A stretch of DNA of 64,000 bases from Acanthosoma haemorrhoidale (GCA_930367205.1 OV884009.1:36651841-36715840), one strand, 5' to 3'; shown: positions 12,122 through 23,133, counted from the stretch's first letter. Notes: generated by a model not told the origin, from the letters alone. Numbers and translations: made by a program.

Positions 12122-12766
12122 GTGGATTTTACCGACTCTTTATCCATTCTCCTTTGGAATGCGAATGTTGTTCGCACCCACACTAACGAACTGACAGCAC
12201 TACTCCATGACAAGAACATCCACGTAGCTCTCATTACTGAAACAAGACTAACGAGTAAGCGTCCCTTTACAGTTCGACAGTACCAGACTTCGAACTGATC
12301 ACCCAGATGAAAGAGCACATGCAGGCACCGCTGTCATTGTCCATAACTCCATTTCCTAACACATAGTTCAAGATCCACAAATACACGAGGACGTGCTTTG
12401 CTGGCTGCACTCACACGGAAACATTGTTCCACTATCTCTCCTGACACAGTCACCTATTGGCCATCAGATCCCAACCGAAATCCAGATCTCCTAGACTTTT
12501 ACTTCTACAATAGTTTAGGGACACTAAACTATTCACTCACGCGCCTCGATGACCTCTCCTCCGATCATAGCCCTTTATTATTAACCATTTCCCTAAGACC
12601 TATCCACAAACTGCCTCCTCCTTCATTTATCAGGGGCCCAGTTGATTGGGACCACTTTCGCCTGATTCTTACAGACTCTGTAGACCTCAAAGTACCCCTG
12701 AACACATCCCAAGACCTTGATGATGCAGTGCATTCCTTCACTACTCTGATCCAGGGGTCGGCCTAG
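12122..12766 (+). pseudogene. LINE J1 ORF2 endonuclease remnant (APE-like), frameshifted and deleted
   Basis: The APE-like domain of ORF2 nicks target DNA to prime reverse transcription. Its start is visible as LLWNANVVRTHTNELTALL and ITETRL (catalytic-Glu region, about 12150-12250). After frameshifts the segment AHAGTAVIVHNS follows, then a deletion, and the final part with the SSDHSPLL motif (catalytic His, about 12570-12595). The middle of the fold is missing. Stops occur at about 12297, 12358 and 12764. The ORF2 start codon position reads GTG rather than ATG (about 12122). Confidence 0.85.
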
Positions 12767-12769
12767 GAA

Positions 12770-14186
12770 GCATCGTCACCCCACCGTCCCTCTCTCACTA
12801 CCACCAAAAGCCGTTAACCCCTCTGAGGTTAAATATCTTCTGAAAAAATTACCTTCTCGAAAATCTCCAGAATATGATCTCCTTACTTCTCGAATTCTCC
12901 AACATCTTCCTCCTAAAGCCATAATCTTCCTAACCTACATTTATAACTGCATTATCCGAACGACGCCTTTTTCTCTCCTCTGGAAACACTCCATTATAGT
13001 CCTATTCGTCAAACCCGGCAAACCACCCAATTACCGTCCAATTAGCCTACTCTCTGTACTCTCAAAAATATTTGAAAAACTCCTATTAAAACGCCTACTT
13101 CCAATTATTGAATCCAAAAACCTTTATCCTATTCACCAGTTTGGCTTCCGCCAACGACATTACACTGATCAACAAGGCCTTCGCGTTGTCGATCACATCT
13201 CCTCAGCCCTCGAATCCAAACAGTATTCCACTGCAGCCTTTCTTGATATAGCTCAAGCTTTTGACAGGGTTTGGCACGCAGCTTTGCTTTACAAGCTCAG
13301 AGGATATTTACCACAGACCCTATTCATAATCCTACAGTCCTACCTTTCAAACCGCTTCTTCCAAGTCCACTGTGGTTTAGAATATTCCAACTACTATCTC
13401 ATAAAAGTAGGAGTTCCACGGGGCAGTGTCCTAGGTCCCATTCTCTATAATCTATACACCACTGATGTCCCATCGACCACCAATACGTTCTTGGCAACAT
13501 TTGCAGATGACACTGCAGTCCTGTCAACCCATTCAAACCCTAATATAGCATCCCAACACCTTCAAAAACACCTTGATGAGATTGAGTATTGGTACAACCA
13601 ATGGCGAATCAAGGTCAATGTAGCAAAATGCTCCCACATAACCTTCACCCTCTGCCGCAAGTCCTGTCTGCCAGTTTTTTTAAATTCGATTCCTCTCCCT
13701 GTGTCTGAGACAGTAAGGTATCTAGGCTTCCATCTCGACAAACGACTGACATGGAACCCACATACGAGGCAAAAAAGACAAGAACTAAACAGACGCTTTG
13801 GACAACTGTACAGACTACTTCGAAGGACATCCCATATCTCAATAGAAAATAAACTACTTATTTACAAAGTTATACTTAAGCCAATCTGGACATACGGAAT
13901 AGAGCTATGGGGGACAGCAAAAAAGTCGAACATCAAGCGCATCCAATCGTTTCAATCAAAAGTCCTGAGAACAATAGTAAATGTCCCTTATTACTTCAGC
14001 AACAAAACCCTTCACAATGATCTGAATATACCCTATATTCTTGAACTCATCCCTTCCAAATTCATAAAATTCCACAGTAGCCTTTCCAACCACCCCGAAC
14101 CTGTAGCACAGTCATTGCACTGCGCCACTCATCCCTATAATCCTCCTCGGAGATTAAAACTGCAGTGGCCTCGTGACCTGCTATAA
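12770..14186 (+). pseudogene. LINE J1 ORF2 reverse transcriptase, long open frame without its start
   Basis: The frame is open from about 12770 to the stop after 14186 but begins at a deletion junction, one frame away from the endonuclease remnant. RT blocks in order: NYRPISLLSVLSKIFEKL (about 13030-13085), FLDIAQAFDRVWH (about 13241-13278), GVPRGSVLGPILYNLY (about 13410-13456) and the catalytic FADD (13500-13511). These are followed by the Jockey C-terminal region YLGFHLDKRLTW and KPIWTYGIELWG, ending PRDLL. The 300-codon part after 13284 has no lesions, so the RT decayed less than the rest, or the copy is fairly recent. Without the endonuclease and ORF1 it is non-autonomous. Confidence 0.93.
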
Positions 14187-14543
14187 TTAAGTGTTAGTGG
14201 GAGTTCTGGCAATGGCCATTTTCTCTAATCATGTCCTGAGCGTATGTGGCTCTTGTGCTCTTTGTTAGCCTCCGCTGGCTCTCATCCAGTGACGCGGCTG
14301 ACTTAGGAGCGCGGGGGACTTCCTAAAACTCCGATGCCTCCTTCGCATGCGAGGGAGGTGACAACCATGTGGACTTGGGTGGCCTCTGGGCTGTTTATAA
14401 ATATTGTATGAATGAGCGAATGAATGATATTGTAAATATGGTATGAATGATAACATATATCTCAATTACTTATTGCCTAATAAAGAAGGCAGATTGTAAT
14501 TTTATCTTAATAAATTGTTGTTGGCTCCGAAAAAAAAAAAAAA
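14187..14543 (+). other. LINE J1 3' UTR and poly-A tail
   Basis: This sequence defines the family 3' end that recurs about 14 times in the window: GTCCTGAGCGT, GGCTCTTG, CCTCCGCTGGCT, CGCGGCTGACT, GGGGGACTTCC, GCATGCGAGGGAGGTGACAA, TGTATGAATGAGCGA, TAATAAA and the A tail at 14530-14543. Confidence 0.9.
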
Positions 14544-14552
14544 TACTCTATT

Positions 14553-15454
14553 TTTCTCTTGTCATTGTTCTGCGACTAAATTATCAGATAGGTGTTTTTC
14601 AGGCGCAATGTGAAAAAAATATCATTATATAAAGAGCATAGCGGTCAAAAATTACAAAAACCAGGAGACACTTCAAGTAAAGTAATAAAAACATAATGTT
14701 TAGCTAAAAAAAAGTCGTATTCGTTTTTAACACCCCTAAAGACCTATAAATATGTATTTTCGAAGAAATCGAACTTTTTCATCAATGTCTTTTATCCTAA
14801 TGAAACTTTCATAGCTCGTCTCAATTTTGTCCAAACGCAACGTTGTAAAGTTTAAATTTCTCTATTTCAGTATAAGCCGACATCATTTTGCCATGGTCCA
14901 ATTATAAGTAAAAAGAGTAACAATAAAATGAACAAAAATACCCAAAACGTTTTATTTTATATCTCCGTTTAATTATTTATGGAGGCCTCAATGATGACAT
15001 TACTTGTTGATTTATTGGTTCTCTGATTACCTTTAAGGTTTGGTGTGGATAGGTGAAGACGCTCTGGAGTTATCGTCATCTGTAAATAAATTAGAAACGG
15101 AGATAGAAAATAAAAGGGTTTGTGTTTTTGTCTCATTTCTTCATTATTATATTGGACAGGCTTGCTTATATTGACAGAGAATAAATTAATCTTTACTACG
15201 GTGGTAACCGATGGATTTAGACAAAATTTAGACAAGTTTTGAAGATTGAAGTGGAATGAAAGAACGGGATTATAATGCGCCCTTGAATCTAGCATATTCT
15301 TTTTGATGTTTTAAAAATTCATATTTATAAGTTTTCAAAGGTGTGGAAAACGAATACGAATTTATTGTTCGCAAAAAAATGCTTTTACTTACTTTATCTA
15401 AGCGTCTCTTGGCTTTTGTAACTTTTCAATAAGCTATACTTATCACTTCCTCAG
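14553..15454. other. No gene recognised
   Basis: A 108-codon minus frame (14969-15295) has no recognisable domain; it is lysine- and asparagine-rich and most likely chance. Confidence 0.45.
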
Positions 15455-15570
15455 ACATTTTTCGTTCTCGGCTTTTAGGGTGCGTTGGCAAGAACGCTTG
15501 GACAGGTGTCTAGTATTTTTCAGCCCAGTATCACCGAAAAACGTTTCATTGATATTGGCGACCCTTGCCA
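15455..15570 (+). repeat. Candidate LTR 3' end and primer-site-like motif (second copy)
   Basis: Similar to 405-512: a block with GGCTTTTAGGGTGCG and GACAGGTGTCTAGTA, then TTTCATTGATAT and TGGCGACCCT at 15556-15565. The primer-like motif is shorter than a normal site. See the entry at 405. Confidence 0.3.
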
Positions 15571-15921
15571 TTAGAATATCATGTAGGGGGAACAGGAGGC
15601 AGGTAAGCCCCCCCAAGCAATAAAAGAGATTTTAGGTATTCGAGCATACCTGCGGTAGCCCACGACCTTACGATTCCCAGGCCTAACCCCAGAATCCAAT
15701 ACAATATCTGATTCTGTCCCTGAGTTCAAAGAGAAATCCTGATTAAATCTGCTAGTCACTCTGACGCTATGCTTTTCAGCCATGCTGGTACCGTCAAACA
15801 AAGGTTCTGATAATACAATCAGAACTGGAATAGTATTATCTGCTTTTTGATTCAAGTTCCTAAAAAAACGTAAAGAAATTGCTTCAGCCCACAAATTGCT
15901 CGTAATGGACTTACGGTACAC
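15571..15921 (-). CDS. Unrecognised 116-codon frame, possibly a retroelement or exon fragment
   Basis: The product contains SNLWAEAIS near its start, reminiscent of the LWAEA motif of Copia integrases, but the following residues do not continue in the Copia pattern in this or the neighbouring frames. A pyrimidine-rich stretch ending in AG precedes it on the minus strand. No hydrophobic segment or clear domain is visible. It directly abuts the candidate LTR end at 15455-15570 but points the other way. It may be a chance frame; I do not assign a function. Confidence 0.2.
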   Translation of the reverse strand: MYRKSITSNLWAEAISLRFFRNLNQKADNTIPVLIVLSEPLFDGTSMAEKHSVRVTSRFNQDFSLNSGTESDIVLDSGVRPGNRKVVGYRRYARIPKISFIAWGGLPASCSPYMIF

Positions 15922-16150
15922 TACTAAAAAAATAATAAGTCGTAATATGGCTTACTAAACTATGTGGAGAAATCCGTGACAAAACACACGCTAAAACCTC
16001 AGTTATTTCATAATGTAAATAATATTTCAATATATTACCACAATCATATGAAAGTGCCAACTGAGAAGCTGCATAATATTTGAAGTCCCTTTATCCTTGC
16101 CGTGGTCGAGCCAAAAATATAAATTGTAAATTTCATACGTTCCGGACCGT

Positions 16151-16731
16151 TAATATTTTGTTTTTAGTATTGTTGTCATTCGCAACTGTTTTATTTCTTA
16201 AAAAGGAGATTTTAAGTGATCGATCAAGTTAAAAAAATAAAGTAAGTAAAAGTATTTAAGATACTACGGCAAAATTCCATGAATATTGCTGGTTAATATT
16301 TTTTTACTTTTCAATCTAGTCTCGGTATATTATATACAAGCCGGAAGACCATAGTTTAGATCACTCGGCCATCCTGGGGGGTTAACCAATGGCGAATTAA
16401 GGTCAATGAAGCAAAATGTTCCCACATAACCTTTACCCTTTAATATTTTGTTTTTAGTATTGTTGTCATTCGCAACTGTTTTATTTCTTAAAAAGGAGAT
16501 TTTAAGTGATCGATCAAGTTAAAAAAATAAAGTAAGTAAAAGTATTTAAGATACTACGGCAAAATTCCATGAATATTGCTGGTTAATATTTTTTTACTTT
16601 TACTTTTTTAGTCTCGGTATATTATATACAAGCCGGAAGACCATAGTTTAGATCACTCGGCCATCCTGGGGGGTTAACCAATGGCGAATTAAGGTCAATG
16701 AAGCAAAATGTTCCCACATAACCTTTACCCT
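16151..16731. repeat. Direct tandem duplication of about 290 bp spanning a LINE 5' junction
   Basis: TAATATTTTGTTTTTAGTAT begins both units (16151 and 16441, period 290). The units are nearly identical through to CCTTTACCC, with one short difference (TTTTCAATCTAGTC against TTTTACTTTTTTAGTC). Each unit ends inside the LINE J1 sequence AACCAATGGCGAATTAAGG (from 16384 and 16676), so the duplication happened after the LINE insertion. Confidence 0.95.
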
Positions 16732-17280
16732 CTGCCGCAAGTTCTGTCCGCCAGTCTTTTTAAATTCGATTTCTCTCCCTGTGTCTGAGACAGTACAGTA
16801 AGGCTCGAACACAAGACTGACATGGAACCCACACACGAGACTAAAAAGACAAGAACTAAACAGACGCTTTGGACAACTAACTGTACAGACTACATCGAAG
16901 GACATCCCATCTCTCAATAGATAATGAACTACTTATTTACAAAGTTATACTTAAGCAAATCTGGACATACGGAATAGAGCTATGGGGGACTTCTCGGAGA
17001 CTAAAATGGCAGTGGGCTCGTGACCTGCTATAAATACGTGACGATGGGAGTCCTGGCAATGGTCAGTTTCTCCAATCATGTCCTGGGCGTCTGTGGCTCT
17101 CGCGTTCTTGGCCAGCCTCCGCTTGCTCTTATCCAGTGACGTGGCTGACGTAGGAGCGTGGGGGACTTCCCAATAATCCGCTTCCTCCTTCGCACGCGAG
17201 GGGGTTGACAACCATGTGGACTCGGGCGGCCTCTGGGCTGTTTGTAAATATTGTATGATTGAGCGAGTGAATGATGAATT
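16676..17280 (+). mobile_element. LINE J1 fragment, internally deleted and 3'-truncated
   Basis: RT-coding sequence begins at NQWRIKVNEAKCSH-equivalent bases and runs with small gaps to ATAGAGCTATGGGGGAC near 16990. It then jumps to CTCGGAGACTAAAATGGCAG, deleting the last part of the ORF, and continues in the 3' UTR until ATGATGAATT at 17280. The terminal AATAAAG block is absent. The first bases are also present in the tandem partner at 16384-16440. Confidence 0.9.
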
Positions 17281-18600
17281 TTTGTTAATTTAAGATTATA
17301 CGTCTTTTCATTTTTATGATTTCAAGAAAATTTTCCCAAAATCGTTTTGGCAACAAAGTCTAGTTCTTAAAAATTGTAATGAAAACAATTAGCAAGGGTA
17401 GTGATGGTAATATAATGTAATGTTACCTTGTACCCCGTAATGCGGAAGTGGTGGGGAGCTCCTGGAATTCACCCCTATCGGCCAATATCACTTCAATAAC
17501 AGTGCTATCAACAGATCATAGTTACTGGCAATAGGCCATGTGTCAGAATGCGATAGACTTATGTGACAGATTAAGTTTGCTTGTGTCACTTCCGACGAAA
17601 AATAACCTTACCTGTTCCCTTCGGTTCGGGAACTTCTTCGTAAAGTATAGAACTTTGGAGGGAAATGCAGAAACTTTATGTTGGAGGCACGTAGATTTAT
17701 CTAGCAGTTACTAAGCTTCCCAATGGTTTTTATCGGAAACAAAGCACCTCACATAACTAGTAAAAATTAGGCTCAAACTATTTAATCGAGCTTAAGATAA
17801 CTAGTTGATCCTAGGATCAGCAGCCTCGCCGTTTTCTATATTTTTTTTTCTTCACTTTTGAGAAACAAAAGCTTTTTCACATTTTCTTTTTGTTACTCCG
17901 TCATTCATAACTATCCAAAAAGTTTGGTGGGGTCGTGGAATATACCTCTGAAATTTCAGATCATTTGAGTCACTGTTTCGTAGAGGATATAGACAGATTG
18001 ATAAAAAAAAAAGGCCAATTACAATCTTCTGAAACTAGAATTCCCTTTCCCACGGGCTTCGAAAAAATGTCAAACGTCGACATAAAGTTTTTTGTTCGTG
18101 AAGAATGAATAGTTGGCCGATTGTTACTGCAGTAACGTAAATGAACAATAAACCATTTAACAGCGTTCCGGTACTCTATTATTTCTCCTTTTTCCCTGTC
18201 ATATGCACAAAACATTTCATATTGTACAAACGTACAATAGTACATCACTAATGAAATATTTTACTCTTTCAACTCGGAATATCCTCACAATGTTCACGAG
18301 GAAACAAAGCCAACTAACAAGAGAAAACTAGGCTGTTAGAAAAGTTCATACGCATAACAATGGTTTTTATATTGTCATATTTAGTTGTGATATGTAACTA
18401 TCGTTAACAGGTATTAGCCAAAGAAAAAAAAGAATGCCAGATTGCGAAAGGGTAAATATCACAGCTTGTTTGTCTTTCCACAACTGCTGATGAAAAACAA
18501 AAAAGCTGTGTATTTTTAAAACATATACAAGCAAGGTCCAAACTAAAGCTAAGGAAGATAAAACAGACTGGACTGATGTCCAGGGTTTGAGTCTCAATAA
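17281..18600. other. No gene recognised
   Basis: No supported gene. Minus frames at 17970-18248 and 18367-18693 show no recognisable domain, and the second overlaps the next LINE fragment. Confidence 0.45.
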
Positions 18601-18835
18601 GGCCTCCACTGGCTTGTGGGTGGCTCGTATGAAATGACGTGGCTGAGGGAGGAGCGTAGGGGACTCCCTAAGACTCCGCTTCCTCTTTCGCATGCGAGGG
18701 AGGCGACAGCCATGCGGTCTCTGGTTTTTTTTTTAAATACTCTATGAATGAGCGAGTGAATAAAATTGTAAATATGGTATAAATGAGAGTGTATATCACA
18801 ATATTATAATTTTATCACAATAAAGAAGTTTGATA
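18601..18835 (+). mobile_element. LINE J1 3' UTR fragment
   Basis: Matches the family 3' UTR from GGCCTCCACTGGCT through CGCATGCGAGGGAGGCGACA and ATGAATGAGCGAGTGAAT to CACAATAAAGAAG. Only untranslated sequence is present. Confidence 0.88.
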
Positions 18836-19319
18836 AAAAATAATTCATCACAATCAGGAACTGAAGGTCGATCTGATCGATTCGCGTCTTGAAGACAGTT
18901 TGAAGTGTTTGAACCAAAGCGCTGCCAAAGGGGCATATCTTTACCCCCCCCCCCCCCCCAATACCAAGGATCACATTTTTTCCTTGGAGATTCTCATTGA
19001 AAAATATACAATAGTAAATGAGACGGTATGGTGTGGATTGATTATAGTAAACAGAATAGTCAACTATGGTTTAAATATTTGACATCAATAATGTTTTCAT
19101 GCACAAGTACTTTTGTAACAACAAGTAGATCCTTCTTCCAGGAAAGAGTTTTGGTGGTGTATAGACTTATAAAATATAGGATCTGCAGCCCAACAAAGGT
19201 CGGCATAAAGCGTGCACAATAAGAAGTAAACATTGGACATTCACAACTATTTAAACATCAGTAGATCGTGCTAGTATAAAAAATATTGGAGGGAAACCCA
19301 CATTAAATTAGAATACATG
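18836..19319. other. No gene recognised
   Basis: Contains a C homopolymer of about 16 bases (18943-18958). Short plus frames at 18900-19082 and 19028-19222 have no recognisable product. Confidence 0.45.
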
Positions 19320-19452
19320 TCCTGCCTATCAGACAGGTGGGACTGGGGTGACTTTGTGATCCTAGTCGGCCTATGGAGTGCCTAGGGCTTTGCTAGGGTC
19401 GTTGCTATTGCGCTCACTCGAGTCAAAAAAAAAATATATATATATATATATA
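19320..19452 (+). repeat. Retroposon-like end with A-run and (TA)n that served as the gypsy target
   Basis: A GC-richer segment containing AGGTGGGACTGGGGTGACTT ends in a run of A then (TA)n. It is weakly similar to 50960-51030 (AGGTGGGACTGTGGTG...GGCC). The (TA)n provided the TATA target for the adjacent gypsy element. Confidence 0.4.
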
Positions 19453-19637
19453 AGTTAACGATCGTCAACGAAAAACGAGAAGAAAAAGGAAAGAGGTTGA
19501 ATGTAGTTACTGAACGAGAGTTGTCACAAGACTGTTTTTATTTGAGCCTTTTAAAGCCTCTCTAAATACATTCGGGATGTTTACATCCCGATGACTTAAG
19601 GATTAGGCTGGCTGCCTACGACGTCCGAACCTTAACT
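19453..19637 (-). repeat. Gypsy element 3' LTR
   Basis: 185 bp, ends AGTTAA/TTAACT. On the sense (minus) strand it has a TTTAAAAGG box and AATAAA (complement of 19537-19542). A perfect hairpin, TCGGGATG-TTTA-CATCCCGA, lies at 19572-19591. It differs from the 5' LTR only near 19515 and 19537. Confidence 0.97.
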
Positions 19638-19647
19638 CCCCCCTGCC
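19638..19647 (-). promoter_or_regulatory. Polypurine tract of the gypsy element
   Basis: On the minus strand GGCAGGGGGG lies directly before the 3' LTR start AGTTAAGG. This is the position at which plus-strand DNA synthesis is primed in LTR retroelements. Confidence 0.85.
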
Positions 19648-19977
19648 AGTTTACGCATATCTCTTCGTAAACTCCAAGGTCCACCGCACGCAGCACACAG
19701 CCTGTAATCCCTTACATCACGTTTATGGTCTAATATATTCATAGTCCACACAAAAAACCAGGACACAAAGAAAAGAGATAATACAGAAATAAAACAAAAA
19801 TAATAATAACAAAAAATACATTCGCCCTGGACCCGGTGGCTGCCAGGTAAAAAAAAAATGGAACATCCACAATATAAATAATGAAAACAAAAACTCTCTC
19901 TGAGCAGCACATGTGAAGTATATGATTCCGGATCAGTTGCTCCGTATCGGATCGAGGGCACACCATCTTACGCACAT

Positions 19978-22545
19978 TCAACACCCTCCCCCCTGTGTTG
20001 GGAGTTTCAACTGTTCAATGTGAACGGTTCGCCTCTTCTTTGGGGTGGTCATACTCTCGATGGTCACGAGATTATGTTCCCGAATTATGATGACTTTAAA
20101 GGGCCCCTCATACCGAACAAGTTCCTTACTACGATTTGACACGACTTTTCTGTACACAACGGTCCCAATCGATATTGCTCCTATGCTATCCCGCACCTTC
20201 AAATTTGCCCGTGCCACGCGCTTGGATTTTTCGCGCATAATCTTATCGCGTACTTTGTACCACATCTTTCCGAGCTGTATGTGGGTGTTATGGAGCTGTG
20301 CCACCATTCCCTCATCCGCCACCGTCTCTGGCCAGTTCCTCGGTCTCACTCGTAATCCGAACAAAATTTCGAAGGGTGCTAACCCCGTCGTGGCATGTAT
20401 CGAGTGGTTGTATGCCGCCACCGCCATTGGCATCGCTACGTTCGCCGACAGGCCTTTATGCACCTGGTACACGCGTAAGTGGTCGCTGAGGGTGCTGTGT
20501 AACCTTTCGATGGTTCCCCTGCTCTTGGGATGCCCGGGGGTATTAAAATGCCATGCCACATCCCGTTTTTGCATTTCGGCTCTCACGGTTGCATTGTCAA
20601 ACTCCCGTCCCCCGTCCGACGAGATCCTCTCTGGTATGCCGTAGAATTGAAACCATGTGTTGAGGGCTTGTAATATGGAATCTGATGACTTGTCTCCCAC
20701 CGCGTAGGCCATAGCCACTTTGCTAAATGGGTCGATGATAGTGACCCACTTAAAACCCCGCCACGTGAAGGTGTCCACTTGAATCTCCGTCAGTGGTGCT
20801 TCTGCCGTGGGTGATTCCTCCTGGAGTCCCTGCGGGGTATGTCTATCATATTTCGTCTTCTGACAAACTTCGCATGCTCCGATTACCTCCTGAATAGTCC
20901 GCTGCATCCCCCACCAAAAATAGCGCCTTCGTAGTGCTTGTGCCGTCTCCTGCCCACCGCGGTGGTTGGTTTTTCCTTGGTGATACGCCAGTGTTACCTC
21001 GCGTTGCTGCTCCTCGTCCCGCAGGGTTTGGACCACGGAAAGACACCGAATAAACGAGCGATCCACCCCCAACAGCTCTTTCTGCCACAGCTTTTTAATT
21101 TTGTCCCACACAGTCTCGTTGCCCACGAATAAATGGTGTGTTTTACCGGGTTTGGACACGTCCTTGAGAGCCTGACAAATTTGATCTCCTCGAACTCCCG
21201 GTGGTGACCAAATCGTCGCGATCTGACTCCTGCCGTACGTACTATGGAGTATTTTCAGAGCACCCGATGTTTGAGTTTTCCAAATGATCTGCCTCCACTT
21301 ATCATTGATAATTTCGTCCGTCGTCTCCATATCACGCGGTCTCTCTCCTATAGACTCGTCTGATGGTGTGTCCGCACTCCTGTCACTATCTTGCCGCGTA
21401 CTGCTCCTGCCCGCTTCTCCAGGCGTCCATTCCTCAATAAACTGCCTCATACCGCTCGATGTTTCCCCTTCTTCTATGGCGTTCACCATAATAGCGCGCG
21501 ACAGCCAATCTGCCACGACGTTGTCTTTGCCTGGCTTATATACAATATCCAGATTGTATTGGGCTAAGAATTCCTTCCACCTTGTTACCTTTGAGGAGGA
21601 TTCTTTGAGTTTTCCGACCCATTGAAGAGGTCGGTGATCCGTATGTATTCGAAACCTTCTGCAAAATACATACGGACGGAAGTGCCCAATGGCCCACACT
21701 ATCCCGAGGAGTTCTCGTTCCAGAGCGCTGTACCGCGCCTCCGTGTCCGTCAGGCGTCTGCTCGCGTAAGCCACCGGTCTTTCCCCGTCTTCGCCTTCCT
21801 GTGACAATACTGCCCCCAAGGCATAGTCGCTTGCGTCGGTGGTGATCGTGAAATCCTTCTCAAAGTTAGGGAAAGCCAAAATCGGTGCCTCCTGCAAACG
21901 TGCCAAGCATTTGCGGATATTCTGCTCTATCAGCGGCGTGATCATTATCCGTGCTCCTTTCCGTAGTAAATTGTTAATGGGTACCATATATTCTGCCATG
22001 TCCGGCACGAAACGGCGGTAGTAATTGAGCGTGCCCAGTAATCTCCGAATCCCTTTTACATCTTTTGGCACCTCCATTCTCTGGATCGCTTCTACTTTCG
22101 TCGAGTCTGGTTGAACCCCTTCCTGTGAGATTGTGTGCCCTAAAAAACTAATCTGCTCCTGCCCCAGTGACGATTTGTCTATTGACAGTTTCAACCCGAA
22201 ATCCCTTAATCTCTCAAATACGTTCCGGAGGTGTTGAATATGTTCCGATTCCGTTCGGCTGAAGATCAGCAGGTCATCCATGTAAATTTGGCACATATTT
22301 TCGTCCATTCCTCTCAGAAGTTCGTCCATGAGACGCTGAAAGGTTATTGGAGCATTTTTGAGACCGAACGGCATTCTCGTGAACTCAAAATGCCCTCTTT
22401 CAAACGAAAACGCCGTTTTATGTTGGTCATGCGCAGCTAGTTTGATCTGATGGTACCCTGCTTTTAGGTCCAATGTGCTAAAAATTTTTGCACCGTTTAG
22501 TCTGTCTAGGATGTCTTCGAACCGCGGGATCGGACATTTCATCAT
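19978..22545 (-). CDS. pol: Gypsy Pol: reverse transcriptase, RNase H and integrase (855 codons)
   Basis: RT copies the element RNA to DNA, RNase H removes the RNA, and integrase inserts the product. Residue positions in this frame: FSTLDLKAGYHQIKL at 22-36; RT catalytic YMDD at 88-91; FLGH at 134-137; RNase H TTDASDYALGAVLSQ at 235-249; KPGKDNVVAD at 337-346. Integrase zinc binding is His522, His528, Cys558, Cys561; the integrase core is Asp591 (QVDTF), Asp644 (SSDGGREF) and Glu680 (GTIERLHS), with exactly 35 residues between the last two. The C-terminus has GPFKVI and VHIEQLKL. The frame is intact for all this length, but its apparent start is only where it emerges from a frameshift near 22545-22560; the RT N-terminus lies in another frame upstream. 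Confidence 0.96.
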   Translation of the reverse strand: MMKCPIPRFEDILDRLNGAKIFSTLDLKAGYHQIKLAAHDQHKTAFSFERGHFEFTRMPFGLKNAPITFQRLMDELLRGMDENMCQIYMDDLLIFSRTESEHIQHLRNVFERLRDFGLKLSIDKSSLGQEQISFLGHTISQEGVQPDSTKVEAIQRMEVPKDVKGIRRLLGTLNYYRRFVPDMAEYMVPINNLLRKGARIMITPLIEQNIRKCLARLQEAPILAFPNFEKDFTITTDASDYALGAVLSQEGEDGERPVAYASRRLTDTEARYSALERELLGIVWAIGHFRPYVFCRRFRIHTDHRPLQWVGKLKESSSKVTRWKEFLAQYNLDIVYKPGKDNVVADWLSRAIMVNAIEEGETSSGMRQFIEEWTPGEAGRSSTRQDSDRSADTPSDESIGERPRDMETTDEIINDKWRQIIWKTQTSGALKILHSTYGRSQIATIWSPPGVRGDQICQALKDVSKPGKTHHLFVGNETVWDKIKKLWQKELLGVDRSFIRCLSVVQTLRDEEQQREVTLAYHQGKTNHRGGQETAQALRRRYFWWGMQRTIQEVIGACEVCQKTKYDRHTPQGLQEESPTAEAPLTEIQVDTFTWRGFKWVTIIDPFSKVAMAYAVGDKSSDSILQALNTWFQFYGIPERISSDGGREFDNATVRAEMQKRDVAWHFNTPGHPKSRGTIERLHSTLSDHLRVYQVHKGLSANVAMPMAVAAYNHSIHATTGLAPFEILFGLRVRPRNWPETVADEGMVAQLHNTHIQLGKMWYKVRDKIMREKSKRVARANLKVRDSIGAISIGTVVYRKVVSNRSKELVRYEGPFKVIIIREHNLVTIESMTTPKKRRTVHIEQLKLPTQGGGC

Positions 22546-23133
22546 ATTCGTCCAGGGTATTATCGTTAAGTTTCCGAAAATCTACCACGACTCGGTATTT
22601 TTCCTCACATTCTCCCGGTCGACTTTTCTTTTTCACTGCCCACAAAGGGCTATTATACGGAGACGTGCTATCTCTGATAATACCTTGGCGCTTGAGATCC
22701 TCGATCTCCTTTCTAATGTGTTGTCTGAGCGCTTGCGGATACCGCCTCTCCTTCACATACGTCACCCGCTCTACTTTTAACGGGATCTCATGTAGCGTTT
22801 TCCCCGTTGCTCCTAGCTTGTCCCCTTCAGCGAAAAAAATATCCCTAAACTCGCTCCTCAGACTCTCCCTCCAATCCTCCACTCTCTTAACCGCTCCTAT
22901 TTGCTCCGTTTCGCCCCTTACGCCCCCCCGGCTTCGATAGGTTCGCTTCCCTATTTTGATCCTCCAGTTCTCACCCTCGTTTTCGATGCGCGCGCCTACT
23001 TTTCCCAGTAAATCACACCCCACTATTATCTGGTATTCCCGTGGCATGTCTTCCACGACGTGTACTTTTATGTCACCCATTATTTTCGCCCATTCTTCCA
23101 GCCCCACGACCGCTTCTCCCATTACTTCGCAGG
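22546..23133 (-). pseudogene. Gypsy Pol: protease C-terminal part and RT N-terminus, frame broken at both ends
   Basis: The frame carries the last part of the aspartic protease region (IIVGCDLLGKVGARI, about 23040-22980), the linker, and the first RT blocks: PYNSPLWAVKKKSRPG (about 22665-22615) and YRVVVDFRKLNDNT (about 22600-22555). It then loses frame against the 855-codon pol ORF near 22550. At its upstream end it runs into the inserted solo LTR at 23134. Its frame continues the protease frame beyond that insertion once one GCAGG duplicate is discounted, so the polyprotein was continuous here before the LTR inserted. Confidence 0.92.

Larger units (their letters stand above)
11466..14543 (+). 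mobile_element. LINE family J1 (Jockey clade), longest copy, 5'-truncated
   Basis: The insertion is bounded by an 8-bp target duplication ACTCTATT (11458-11465 and 14545-14552) and ends in a 14-base poly-A. It carries, in order, an ORF1 remnant with three zinc knuckles, a damaged APE-type endonuclease, a long reverse transcriptase reading frame and a 3' UTR ending in TTAATAAA. It starts within ORF1 at the LHPTTP motif, so the 5' UTR and the beginning of ORF1 are missing. Jockey-clade assignment rests on the C2HC-rich ORF1 and the RT C-terminal motifs. It is the reference for the many 3' fragments of this family elsewhere in the window. Confidence 0.95.

Noticed and set aside
15571..15921. Copia integrase fragment
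   Set aside because: Only the LWAEA pentapeptide matches; the downstream residues in three frames do not follow the Copia pattern. Kept only as an unrecognised frame.
19632..19984. Two minus frames between pol and the 3' LTR as an env gene
   Set aside because: They overlap each other, are only 81 and 109 codons, and lack a signal peptide plus furin-type site or a recognisable fusion region. The hydrophobic F/Y-rich reading comes from AT-rich DNA.
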